DNA from: JAWLGJ01 sp041685145
GTDB taxonomy: Bacteria; Pseudomonadota; Alphaproteobacteria; Rhodospirillales; Magnetospirillaceae
Direction: 5' to 3'
Assembly: GCA_041685145.1 (NCBI GenBank)
Contig: JAWLGJ010000044.1
Coordinates: 1-24,727, forward strand
Length of the DNA: 24,727 bases
Below are positions 1 through 7,761 of this stretch, one piece after another. The position numbers and the translations under genes were made by a program. The notes beneath the pieces are model-generated. The model saw only the letters and a program-made list of their open reading frames with translations. It did no database searches and had not been told where the DNA came from. The stretch's first letter is position 1. The number at the start of each line of letters is the position of its first letter.

Positions 1-3000
1 GGCGCCGACCCCCGCGCCGGCGACGGCGCCGGCATCCTGATTCAGGTGCCCGATGCCTTCCTGCGCGCCGAGTGCGCCGCGCTGGGCGTCGAGCTGCCGC
101 AGCCGGGCGACTACGGCGTCGGCATGGTGTTCCTGCCGCAGGGCGCCGAGGCGCGCGCCGCCTGCGAGAAGGCGCTGGAGCAATTGGTGGCCGCCGAGGG
201 CCAGACGGTGCTGGGCTGGCGCGACGTGCCCACCGACAACGCCGGCGTCAGCGATATGGTCAAGGCCGTCGAGCCGACCATCCGCCAGATCTTCGTCGCC
301 CGCGGCGCCGGCACCCCCGACACCGACGCCTTCGAGCGCAAGCTGTTCGTCATCCGCAAGCAGGCGGGGCAGAAGGCCGACGCCCTGGGCGGCGAGGCGG
401 CCGAGCACTTCTATATCCCGTCGCTGTCGGCGCGCACCCTGGTCTACAAGGGGATGCTGCTGGCCGACCAGGTGGGCACCTATTACAAGGACTTGAGCGA
501 CGAGCGCATGGTCAGCGCCATGGCGCTGGTCCACCAGCGGTTCTCGACCAACACCTTTCCGCGTTGGAACCTGGCGCAGCCCTTCCGCATGATCTGCCAC
601 AACGGCGAGATCAACACCCTGCGCGGCAACGTCAACTGGATGGCGGCGCGGCGGCATTCGATGGAATCGGAGCTGCTGGGCGACGACCTGACCAAGCTGT
701 GGCCGCTGATCCCCGAGGGCCAGTCGGACTCCGCCTGCTTCGACAACGCGCTGGAACTGCTGGTGCAGGGCGGCTATTCGCTGGCCCACGCCATGATGCT
801 GCTGATTCCCGAGGCGTGGTACGGCAATCCGCTGATGGACGAGCAGCGCCGCGCCTTCTACGAGTACCACGCCGCGCTGATGGAGCCGTGGGACGGCCCG
901 GCGGCGGTGTGCTTCACCGACGGCCGCCAGATCGGCGCCACCCTCGACCGCAACGGCCTGCGCCCGGCGCGCTACCTCATCACCGACGACGACAAGGTGA
1001 TCATGGCCTCCGAGTCCGGTGTGCTGCCGGTGCCGGAGGAGAAGATCGTCAAGAAGTGGCGCCTGCAACCGGGGCGGATGCTGCTCATCGATATGGAGCA
1101 GGCGCGCATCATCTCCGACGAGGAGATCAAGGCGGAATTGGCCGAAAGCCATCCCTATCAGGAATGGCTGGACCAGACGCAGATCGTCCTGGAAGACCTG
1201 CCGCCGGCGGCGGCGCCGGCGCTGCCGGACCGCCAGACCCTGCTCGACCGCCAGCAGGCCTTCGGCTACACCCAGGAGGATCTGAAGTTCCTGCTGACGC
1301 CGATGGCCGTCTCCGGCCAGGAGGCGGTGGGCTCGATGGGCAACGACATTCCGCTGTCGGTGCTCTCGCGGCGGCCGAAGCTGCTCTACAGCTATTTCAA
1401 GCAGTGCTTCGCCCAGGTCACCAATCCGCCGATCGACTCGATCCGCGAGGAGTTGGTGATGTCGCTGGTGTCGCTGATCGGGCCGCGGCCGAATCTGCTG
1501 GATCTCGATTTCGGCGGCGACCGCGAGCGCCTGGAGGTGCGCCAGCCCATCCTCACCAACGAGGATCTGGAGAAGATCCGCCACATCGAGGACAGTGAGG
1601 CCAGCAGCTTCCGCTCGGCGACCATCGACATGACCTATGCCGCCAGGGACGGCGCCGCGGGCATGGCGCCGGCGCTGGAGCGGCTGTTCGCCGACGCCGA
1701 GAAGGCGGCGCATGACGGCTACAACATCCTCATCCTCTCCGACCGGGCGGTGTCGGCCGAGCGCGTGGCCATACCCGCGTTGCTGGCCACCTCGGGGGTG
1801 CACCATCACCTGGTGCGCGCCGGACTGCGCACCGAGGTCGGGCTGGTGGTCGAGACCGGTGAGGCGCGCGAGGTGCATCACATGTGCACCCTGGCCGGCT
1901 ACGGCGCCGAGGCCATCAACCCCTATCTGGCCTTCGAGACCCTGGAGGCCATGCGCACGACGCTGCCGGAGCCGCTGCCCACCGAGGAGGTGCAGCGGCG
2001 CTACATCAAGGCGGTGGACAAGGCCATCCTCAAGGTGATGGCCAAGATGGGCATCTCCACCTATCAATCCTATTGCGGCGCCCAGATTTTCGACGCCGTC
2101 GGGCTGTCCTCGGACTTCGTCGAGAAGTATTTCACCAAGACCGCCACTACCATCGAGGGCGTCGGCCTGGAGGAGGTCGCCGAGGAGACGGTGACCCGCC
2201 ATCGCCTCGCCTATGGCGACAGCCCCGTCTACCGCAACGCGCTCGACGTCGGCGGCGAATACGCCCTGCGCCTGCGCGGCGAGGAGCACGCCTGGACGTC
2301 CGAGAGCATCGCCGCCCTGCAGCACGCGGTGCGCGCCGGCGACTACGCGAAGTTCAAGGAGTTCTCGACGCTCATCGACGACCAGAGCCGGCGGCTGCTG
2401 ACCCTGCGCGGCCTGTTCGAGGTCAAGCCCGCCGGGCCGCCGGTGCCGCTCGACGAGGTCGAGCCGGCCGCCGAGATCGTCAAGCGCTTCGCCACCGGCG
2501 CCATGTCGTTTGGCTCGATCTCGCGCGAGGCCCACACCACGCTGGCCATCGCCATGAACCGCCTGGGCGGCAAGTCCAACACCGGCGAGGGCGGCGAGGA
2601 GCCCGAACGCTTCCGGCCGCTGCCCAACGGCGATTCCATGCGCTCGGCGATCAAGCAGGTGGCCTCGGGGCGCTTCGGCGTCACCACCGAATACCTGGTC
2701 AACGCCGACGACATCCAGATCAAGATGGCCCAGGGCGCCAAGCCCGGCGAGGGTGGCCAGCTTCCCGGCCACAAGGTCGACCAGGTGATCGCGCGGGTGC
2801 GCCATTCCACCCCCGGCGTCGGTCTCATCAGCCCGCCGCCGCACCACGACATCTATTCCATCGAGGATCTGGCGCAGCTCATCTACGACCTGAAGAACGT
2901 CAATCCGCGCGCGCGGATCAGCGTCAAGCTGGTCTCGGAGGTGGGCGTGGGCACGGTGGCGGCCGGGGTGTCGAAGGCCAAGGCCGACCACGTCACCATC

Positions 3001-4476
3001 TCGGGCTATGACGGTGGCACCGGCGCCAGCCCCCAGACCTCGATCAAGCACGCCGGCAGCCCGTGGGAGATCGGCCTGGCCGAGACCCACCAGACGCTGG
3101 TGCTCAACCGCCTGCGCGGGCGCATCGCGGTGCAGGTCGACGGCGGCCTGCGCACCGGGCGCGACGTGGTGATCGGGGCGATGCTGGGCGCCGACGAATA
3201 CGGCTTCGCGACGGCGGCGCTGATCGCCGCCGGCTGCCTGATGATGCGCAAGTGCCACCTCAACACCTGCCCGGTGGGCATCGCCACCCAGGACGAGGTG
3301 CTGCGTCGGCGCTTCCGTGGCACGCCGGCGCATGTGGTCAACTACTTCCTGTTCGTGGCCGAGGAGATGCGCGAGATCATGGCGGCGCTGGGCTTCCGCA
3401 GCGTCGAGGAAATGATCGGCCGCACCGACCTGCTGGACGCCCGCAAGGCGGTCGACCACTACAAGGCGCAGGGGCTGGACTTCTCGCGCCTGTTCCACCG
3501 GCCGCAGGTGGGCCCCGAAGTGGCCACCCGCAACTGCGAGGCGCAGGACCACGGCCTGGACAGCGTCCTCGACCGCCGCCTGATCGAACAGGCGCGCCCG
3601 GCGCTGGAGGGCGGGGCGCCCGTTCGCATCGACAGCCCGATCAACAACACCGACCGCACCACCGGCGCCATGCTGTCGGGCGAGGTGGCCCTGCATCACG
3701 GCCACACCGGCCTGCCCGACGACACCATCGCCGTGCGCTTCAAGGGCACGGCGGGCCAGAGCTTCGGTGCCTTCCTGGCCCACGGCGTGTCGTTCGAGCT
3801 GCACGGCGAGGCCAACGACTATGTCGGCAAGGGCCTGTGCGGCGGGCGCATCGCCATCATGCCGCCGCCGGAAAGCAAGGTGGTGCCCGAGGAGAACATC
3901 ATCGTCGGCAACACGGTGCTGTACGGCGCCATCGAGGGCGAGTGCTACTTCCGTGGCGTCGCCGGCGAACGCTTCGCCGTGCGCAACTCCGGCGCCACCG
4001 CGGTGGTGGAGGGCGTCGGCGACCACGGCTGCGAATATATGACCGGCGGCGTGGTGGTGGTCATCGGCCCCACCGGGCGCAATTTCGCCGCCGGCATGAG
4101 CGGCGGCGTGGCCTATGTGCTGGACGAGGACGGGGGCTTCGAGCGGCGCTGCAATCTGGCGATGGTCGAGTTGGAGCCCATCGCCGAGGAGGACGAGGCC
4201 CTGGAGGCGCTCGACCACCAGGGCGGCGACCTGGAGGGGCACGGGCTGGTGGACGTTCGCGCCGATATGACCCGCTTCGACGGGCTCAGGCTTCGCCGCC
4301 TCCTGGAGAACCACCGCCGCTACACCAACAGCCGGCGCGCGCAGGAAATCCTCGACAACTGGGAGGATTATCTGCCGCGCTTCGTGAAGGTCATGCCGGT
4401 GGACTACCGACGCGCGCTGCTGGAGATGCGCCAGAAAAGCGAACCGGATTCCGCCAGCGTGAGCGTGGGAGAGTAG
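1..4476 (+). CDS. gltB: Glutamate synthase (NADPH) large subunit, 5'-truncated by window edge
   Basis: This is the large (alpha) subunit of NADPH-dependent glutamate synthase, which hydrolyses glutamine and transfers the ammonia to 2-oxoglutarate to make glutamate in the cytoplasm. The frame is open from base 1 (GADPRAGDGAGILIQVPDAF), so the first ATG-like codon at 46 is internal. About 1,491 residues are visible. The missing N-terminus, perhaps 40-70 residues, should carry the catalytic Cys of the class II glutaminase domain. Fragment residues 1 to about 390 are glutaminase (HQRFSTNTFPRWNLAQPFR, CHNGEINT). The FMN synthase domain follows, with KSNTGEGGEEPERF near 858 and the [3Fe-4S] cysteines at 1079, 1085 and 1090 (CLMMRKCHLNTCPVG). 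The C-terminal Gly-rich GXGXG helix domain includes GPTGRNFAAGMSGG. The TAG stop is 3 bases before gltD. Identification is secure; only the start is unknown. Confidence 0.97.
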   Translation, partial: GADPRAGDGAGILIQVPDAFLRAECAALGVELPQPGDYGVGMVFLPQGAEARAACEKALEQLVAAEGQTVLGWRDVPTDNAGVSDMVKAVEPTIRQIFVARGAGTPDTDAFERKLFVIRKQAGQKADALGGEAAEHFYIPSLSARTLVYKGMLLADQVGTYYKDLSDERMVSAMALVHQRFSTNTFPRWNLAQPFRMICHNGEINTLRGNVNWMAARRHSMESELLGDDLTKLWPLIPEGQSDSACFDNALELLVQGGYSLAHAMMLLIPEAWYGNPLMDEQRRAFYEYHAALMEPWDGPAAVCFTDGRQIGATLDRNGLRPARYLITDDDKVIMASESGVLPVPEEKIVKKWRLQPGRMLLIDMEQARIISDEEIKAELAESHPYQEWLDQTQIVLEDLPPAAAPALPDRQTLLDRQQAFGYTQEDLKFLLTPMAVSGQEAVGSMGNDIPLSVLSRRPKLLYSYFKQCFAQVTNPPIDSIREELVMSLVSLIGPRPNLLDLDFGGDRERLEVRQPILTNEDLEKIRHIEDSEASSFRSATIDMTYAARDGAAGMAPALERLFADAEKAAHDGYNILILSDRAVSAERVAIPALLATSGVHHHLVRAGLRTEVGLVVETGEAREVHHMCTLAGYGAEAINPYLAFETLEAMRTTLPEPLPTEEVQRRYIKAVDKAILKVMAKMGISTYQSYCGAQIFDAVGLSSDFVEKYFTKTATTIEGVGLEEVAEETVTRHRLAYGDSPVYRNALDVGGEYALRLRGEEHAWTSESIAALQHAVRAGDYAKFKEFSTLIDDQSRRLLTLRGLFEVKPAGPPVPLDEVEPAAEIVKRFATGAMSFGSISREAHTTLAIAMNRLGGKSNTGEGGEEPERFRPLPNGDSMRSAIKQVASGRFGVTTEYLVNADDIQIKMAQGAKPGEGGQLPGHKVDQVIARVRHSTPGVGLISPPPHHDIYSIEDLAQLIYDLKNVNPRARISVKLVSEVGVGTVAAGVSKAKADHVTISGYDGGTGASPQTSIKHAGSPWEIGLAETHQTLVLNRLRGRIAVQVDGGLRTGRDVVIGAMLGADEYGFATAALIAAGCLMMRKCHLNTCPVGIATQDEVLRRRFRGTPAHVVNYFLFVAEEMREIMAALGFRSVEEMIGRTDLLDARKAVDHYKAQGLDFSRLFHRPQVGPEVATRNCEAQDHGLDSVLDRRLIEQARPALEGGAPVRIDSPINNTDRTTGAMLSGEVALHHGHTGLPDDTIAVRFKGTAGQSFGAFLAHGVSFELHGEANDYVGKGLCGGRIAIMPPPESKVVPEENIIVGNTVLYGAIEGECYFRGVAGERFAVRNSGATAVVEGVGDHGCEYMTGGVVVVIGPTGRNFAAGMSGGVAYVLDEDGGFERRCNLAMVELEPIAEEDEALEALDHQGGDLEGHGLVDVRADMTRFDGLRLRRLLENHRRYTNSRRAQEILDNWEDYLPRFVKVMPVDYRRALLEMRQKSEPDSASVSVGE

Positions 4477-4479
4477 CCG

Positions 4480-5898
4480 ATGGGCAAGCCGACGGGTTTC
4501 CTGGAGATCGCCCGCAAGAACGCCAGCTACGCCCCGCCCGAGGAGCGGGTGCGGCACTACCGCGAATTCACCACCCTGCCCGACGACAGCAGCCTGTCGC
4601 GGCAGGGGGCGCGGTGCATGGATTGCGGCATTCCCTTCTGCCACCAGGGCTGTCCGGTGCACAACATGATCCCGGACTGGAACGACCTGGTCTACCGCAA
4701 CCGCTGGCAGGAGGCGCTGGAGGCGCTGCAGGCGACCAACAACTTTCCCGAGTTCACCGGCCGCATCTGCCCGGCCCCGTGCGAGGCGGCCTGCACGCTC
4801 AACCTCACCGACGAGCCGGTGACCATCAAGCAGATCGAACTGGCCATCGTCGAGCGCGGCTGGCAGGAAGGCTGGATCGTCCCCGACACCTCTATGCCGC
4901 GCACCGGCCGCTCGGTGGCGGTGGTGGGCTCGGGCCCGGCGGGGCTGGCCTGCGCGCAGCAGCTTGCCCGCGCCGGCCACGACGTCACCGTCTTCGAGCG
5001 CAACGCCCGCCCCGGCGGTCTGCTGCGCTACGGCATTCCCGACTTCAAGCTGGAAAAGCGCTTCATCGACCGTCGCCTGAAGCAGATGGAGGCGGAGGGC
5101 GTGACCTTCCGCACCAATTGCGAGGTCGGCCGTGACCTGCCGGCGCAGGAACTCCTGGACCGCTTCGACGCCGTGGTGCTTTCCGGCGGTTCGGAGAAGC
5201 CCCGCGACCTGCCGGTGCCGGGCCGCGACCTGGACGGCGTGCACTTCGCGATGGAGTTCCTGGCCCAGCAGAACCGCCGCCTGGCCGGTGAACTGATCGA
5301 CGTGCCGGAAATCCTCGCCACCGACAAGCATGTGGTGGTCATCGGCGGCGGCGACACCGGCGCCGACTGCGTCGGCACCTCCAACCGCCAGGGCGCCGCC
5401 TCGGTGACGCAGCTTGAGATCACCCCCACGCCGCCGGAGCGGGAGAACAAGGATCTGACCTGGCCGCTGTGGCCGCAGAAGCTGCGCACCTCGACCTCGC
5501 ACGAGGAAGGCTGCGAGCGGATGTGGAGCACCTCGACCAAGGCTTTCGTCGGCGAGAACGGCCGCGTCACCGGCCTCGACTGCGTCAAGGTCGACGGCCG
5601 CTTCCAGGAGGTTCCCGACAGCGGCTTCGACCTCAAGGCGGACCTGGTGCTTCTGGCGATGGGCTTCGTGCATCCCATCCACGACGGCATGATCGACAGC
5701 CTTGGCCTGGAGCGCGACCCGCGCGGCAATGTCGCCGCCGGCACCGACGACTACCGCGCCAGCCACGAAAAGGTGTTCGCCTGCGGCGACATGCGCCGCG
5801 GGCAGTCGCTGGTGGTGTGGGCGATCCGCGAGGGCCGCCAATGCGCCCGCTCGGTCGACACCTTCCTGATGGGCACGACCGAACTGCCCGAGGTGTAA
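4480..5898 (+). CDS. gltD: Glutamate synthase (NADPH) small subunit
   Basis: This 472-residue protein is the small (beta) subunit of glutamate synthase. It oxidises NADPH at an FAD and passes electrons through iron-sulfur clusters to the FMN of GltB. The N-terminal region has the two low-potential [4Fe-4S] cysteine groups (CMDCGIPFCHQGCP and CPAPCEAAC). An FAD-binding GxGxxG follows near residue 149 (VAVVGSGPAGLACAQQL), and an NADPH-binding one near 290 (VVVIGGGDTGADCVGT). The C-terminal FACGDMRRGQSLVVWAI closes the FAD site. The length is normal for the family. The ATG at 4480 lies 3 bases after the gltB stop, with a GGAGAG ribosome-binding site inside the gltB tail, so the two are one operon and probably translated at matched levels. 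No regulator binding site is visible because the gltB promoter lies outside the window. Confidence 0.97.
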   Translation: MGKPTGFLEIARKNASYAPPEERVRHYREFTTLPDDSSLSRQGARCMDCGIPFCHQGCPVHNMIPDWNDLVYRNRWQEALEALQATNNFPEFTGRICPAPCEAACTLNLTDEPVTIKQIELAIVERGWQEGWIVPDTSMPRTGRSVAVVGSGPAGLACAQQLARAGHDVTVFERNARPGGLLRYGIPDFKLEKRFIDRRLKQMEAEGVTFRTNCEVGRDLPAQELLDRFDAVVLSGGSEKPRDLPVPGRDLDGVHFAMEFLAQQNRRLAGELIDVPEILATDKHVVVIGGGDTGADCVGTSNRQGAASVTQLEITPTPPERENKDLTWPLWPQKLRTSTSHEEGCERMWSTSTKAFVGENGRVTGLDCVKVDGRFQEVPDSGFDLKADLVLLAMGFVHPIHDGMIDSLGLERDPRGNVAAGTDDYRASHEKVFACGDMRRGQSLVVWAIREGRQCARSVDTFLMGTTELPEV

Positions 5899-5926
5899 CG
5901 CCACAGGCACCCCGAAGGGGAATCCA

Positions 5927-5950
5927 GGGCCGGCCGCCCAAGGCCGGCCC
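5927..5950 (+). terminator. Candidate terminator hairpin after gltD
   Basis: A perfect 9-bp inverted repeat (GGGCCGGCC at 5927-5935, GGCCGGCCC at 5942-5950) with a 6-base loop lies 29 bases after the gltD stop. A weaker CCCC-GAA-GGGG hairpin sits just before it at 5910-5920. No T-tract follows, so this is either an atypical intrinsic terminator or an mRNA 3'-stabilising structure. The position, at the end of an operon and before a new transcription unit, supports a 3'-end role. Confidence 0.5.
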
Positions 5951-5998
5951 CGCCCCTCAGCCCGCGCAGGCCAGGGCCGCCCCAGGCGTGGGCATGGG

Positions 5999-6027
5999 TT
6001 GTGCAAGTATGGAAAACATCGTGTTAT
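5999..6027 (+). promoter_or_regulatory. Weak sigma-70-like promoter candidate upstream of alg8-like gene
   Basis: A locally AT-richer pocket contains TTGTGC at 5999-6004 and TGTTAT at 6022-6027, spaced 17 bases, followed by a run of five T. Each box matches four of six consensus bases. In a region this GC-rich the pocket stands out, and it lies about 160 bases before the glycosyltransferase start. This is pattern matching only; other sigma factors may use different boxes. Confidence 0.25.
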
Positions 6028-6068
6028 CGTAGTTTTTCGGCTGGTACGGCGCATCCACTTGCCGGAGT

Positions 6069-6091
6069 CCTTGCCGGTATTCCCGGCAAGG
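6069..6091 (+). repeat. Perfect 9-bp inverted repeat in the leader of the alg8-like gene
   Basis: CCTTGCCGG at 6069-6077 and CCGGCAAGG at 6083-6091 flank a TATTC loop. The repeat lies between the candidate promoter and the translation start of the glycosyltransferase gene. It could be an operator dyad for a dimeric regulator, an mRNA leader hairpin, or an attenuator. No T-run follows immediately, so an intrinsic terminator is less likely. Confidence 0.6.
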
Positions 6092-6185
6092 TTGCCGAAG
6101 CGGCCGCGATCTTTTGAATCCCGTTGATTCCTTCATCGCGCACACGCTACCCCTTTTAGGTGTAGATGCGTGGAGCGGTGGACGC

Positions 6186-7760
6186 ATGGCAGGTGTCGAG
6201 GCCCATAGCGCCGTGCCCGGGGCGGCGCCTGACGACGGCCCGGCGGCGCCGCGCGTCCTCGGCAGCCTTGCCTATCTGCTGCTGCTCGTCCTCCTGCTTC
6301 TGCTGGTCCCGGCGGAGCTTGTCGACGCCGACGGGCGGCCGTTCCTGTTTGCTCTGGGCTTTGTGGCCATGTGGCGCTGGGGCTGGGGCGCGGTGCATCT
6401 GGGCCGCGGCCTGTGGTACCGGCTGGTGAACTTCCCCGAAATGCGGGCGGCGGCCGCGGCGCTGGCGCGCCAGGGACCGGCGGCGCCGGCGGTGTTCGTG
6501 GTGGTGACCAGCTACCGCGCCCCCACGGCAACCACCGTCGCCGCCTTTGCCGCCGCCCTTCGTGAACTGGCGGCGCTCGACGTGCCGGCAACGCTGGTCG
6601 CCGCGGTCACCGATGCCGCCGAAGAGGCGCTGATCGCGGACCTGCGCCGCCGGGTCGGCGCGGAACGGGTCGAACTGGTGCTGCTGCGCCAGGACGGCAC
6701 CGGCAAGCGCGCGGCGCTGGGGCAGGGCCTGCGGGCGGTATCGCGGCGGGCGCCGCCGCCCGACGCCGTGGTGGTGCTGATGGATGGCGACACCGTTGTT
6801 CCCGCCGGCGGGCTGCGTCGCCTGCTGCCCTTCTTTCGGCTGCGCCCGCGCCTGGGCGCGTTGACCGTCGACACCGGCACCGCCGGGCTGCGGCCGGGCT
6901 GGGTCCGCGACTGGTTCGAACTGCGTTACGCCCAGCGCCACCTGCTGATGTGCTCCCTGGCGCTGTCGCGGCGGCTGCTGGTGCTGACCGGGCGCCTGTC
7001 GGCCTACCGCGCCGCCGCCGTCACCGGCGCCGCCTTTCTCGATGCCATCGAGCGCGACGGCATCGACCATTGGCGCTATGGCCGGCTGCCGTTCCTCACC
7101 GGCGACGACAAGTCGGCCTGGTATCACGTCCTGCGCCAGGGCTGGGACATGCTGTATGTCCCCGACGTGCGCGCCCACACCGTCGAGGCGATGCCCTCCG
7201 GCGGCTTCGTCGCGGCCTCCTTCGGGCTGATGGTGCGCTGGTTCGGCAACATGCTGCGCAGCAATGGCCGGGCGTTGCGCCTGGGGCCGCGGCGGGTGGG
7301 CCTTTTCCTCTGGTGGTGCCTGCTGGACCAGCGGGTGTCGATGTGGACGACGCTGGCGGGGCCGGTTTTCGTGCTGTTGCTGAGCCTGGTGTTCACCCCC
7401 GCCTTCCTGTTGGCCTACGCGCTGTGGGTGGCGGCCACGCGCCTGTTCCAGGCCGTCGTTTTCGCCCGCTTCGCCGGGCGCCGCTTCAGCCCGCTGTTTC
7501 CGCCGCTGTTGTTCTACAACCAGGTGATGGGGGCGCTGACCAAGGTCTACGCCAGCTTCCGGCTCGACCGCCAGCGGTGGACACGCCAGAACGTCGCGGC
7601 GCCCGCCGCCGGCGACGGCGGCTGGCATCGGCTGTGGAACTGGTATCTGCACGCCCTGGCGCTGTCGGCGTTCCTGTATGCCCTTGCCCTCGTCGCCGGG
7701 GCGCTTCCCGTCCCCGTCGGCACTGTCGCCGCCGCGGTCGCCGGTGCCGTGGGGGGCTGA
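6186..7760 (+). CDS. alg8: Alg8-like membrane glycosyltransferase (family 2), exopolysaccharide polymerase
   Basis: This 524-residue protein looks like Alg8, the inner-membrane processive family 2 glycosyltransferase that polymerises GDP-mannuronate in alginate makers. Two N-terminal membrane segments (LLLLVLLLLLVPAEL and a Trp-rich one) precede the cytoplasmic catalytic domain. Visible motifs are GTGKRAALGQGLRAVSR, the metal/nucleotide DGD at 200-202, AQRHLLMCSLALSRR, LTGDDKS at 305-310 (acceptor/base Asp) and RW at 351-352 (QxxRW position; the Gln is not seen). DQRVSMWTTLAGP leads into further C-terminal membrane helices. The ATG at 6186 is preferred because GGAG lies 10 bases upstream; an in-frame TTG at 6114 would add 24 residues. 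One base separates it from the PilZ-HlyD gene, matching the alg8-alg44 pair. The polymer made is uncertain: no GDP-mannose dehydrogenase or other alginate genes are in view. Confidence 0.86.
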   Translation: MAGVEAHSAVPGAAPDDGPAAPRVLGSLAYLLLLVLLLLLVPAELVDADGRPFLFALGFVAMWRWGWGAVHLGRGLWYRLVNFPEMRAAAAALARQGPAAPAVFVVVTSYRAPTATTVAAFAAALRELAALDVPATLVAAVTDAAEEALIADLRRRVGAERVELVLLRQDGTGKRAALGQGLRAVSRRAPPPDAVVVLMDGDTVVPAGGLRRLLPFFRLRPRLGALTVDTGTAGLRPGWVRDWFELRYAQRHLLMCSLALSRRLLVLTGRLSAYRAAAVTGAAFLDAIERDGIDHWRYGRLPFLTGDDKSAWYHVLRQGWDMLYVPDVRAHTVEAMPSGGFVAASFGLMVRWFGNMLRSNGRALRLGPRRVGLFLWWCLLDQRVSMWTTLAGPVFVLLLSLVFTPAFLLAYALWVAATRLFQAVVFARFAGRRFSPLFPPLLFYNQVMGALTKVYASFRLDRQRWTRQNVAAPAAGDGGWHRLWNWYLHALALSAFLYALALVAGALPVPVGTVAAAVAGAVGG

Positions 7761-7761
7761 G

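Noticed and set aside
3063..5135. A 690-codon plus-strand frame over the end of gltB and the start of gltD.
   Set aside because: It is a shifted shadow of two well-conserved genes and is low-complexity.
6114..6185. A TTG start at 6114 extending the Alg8-like protein by 24 residues.
   Set aside because: No ribosome-binding site precedes it and the extra residues have no membrane or family character; ATG 6186 has GGAG at fair spacing. It cannot be fully excluded.
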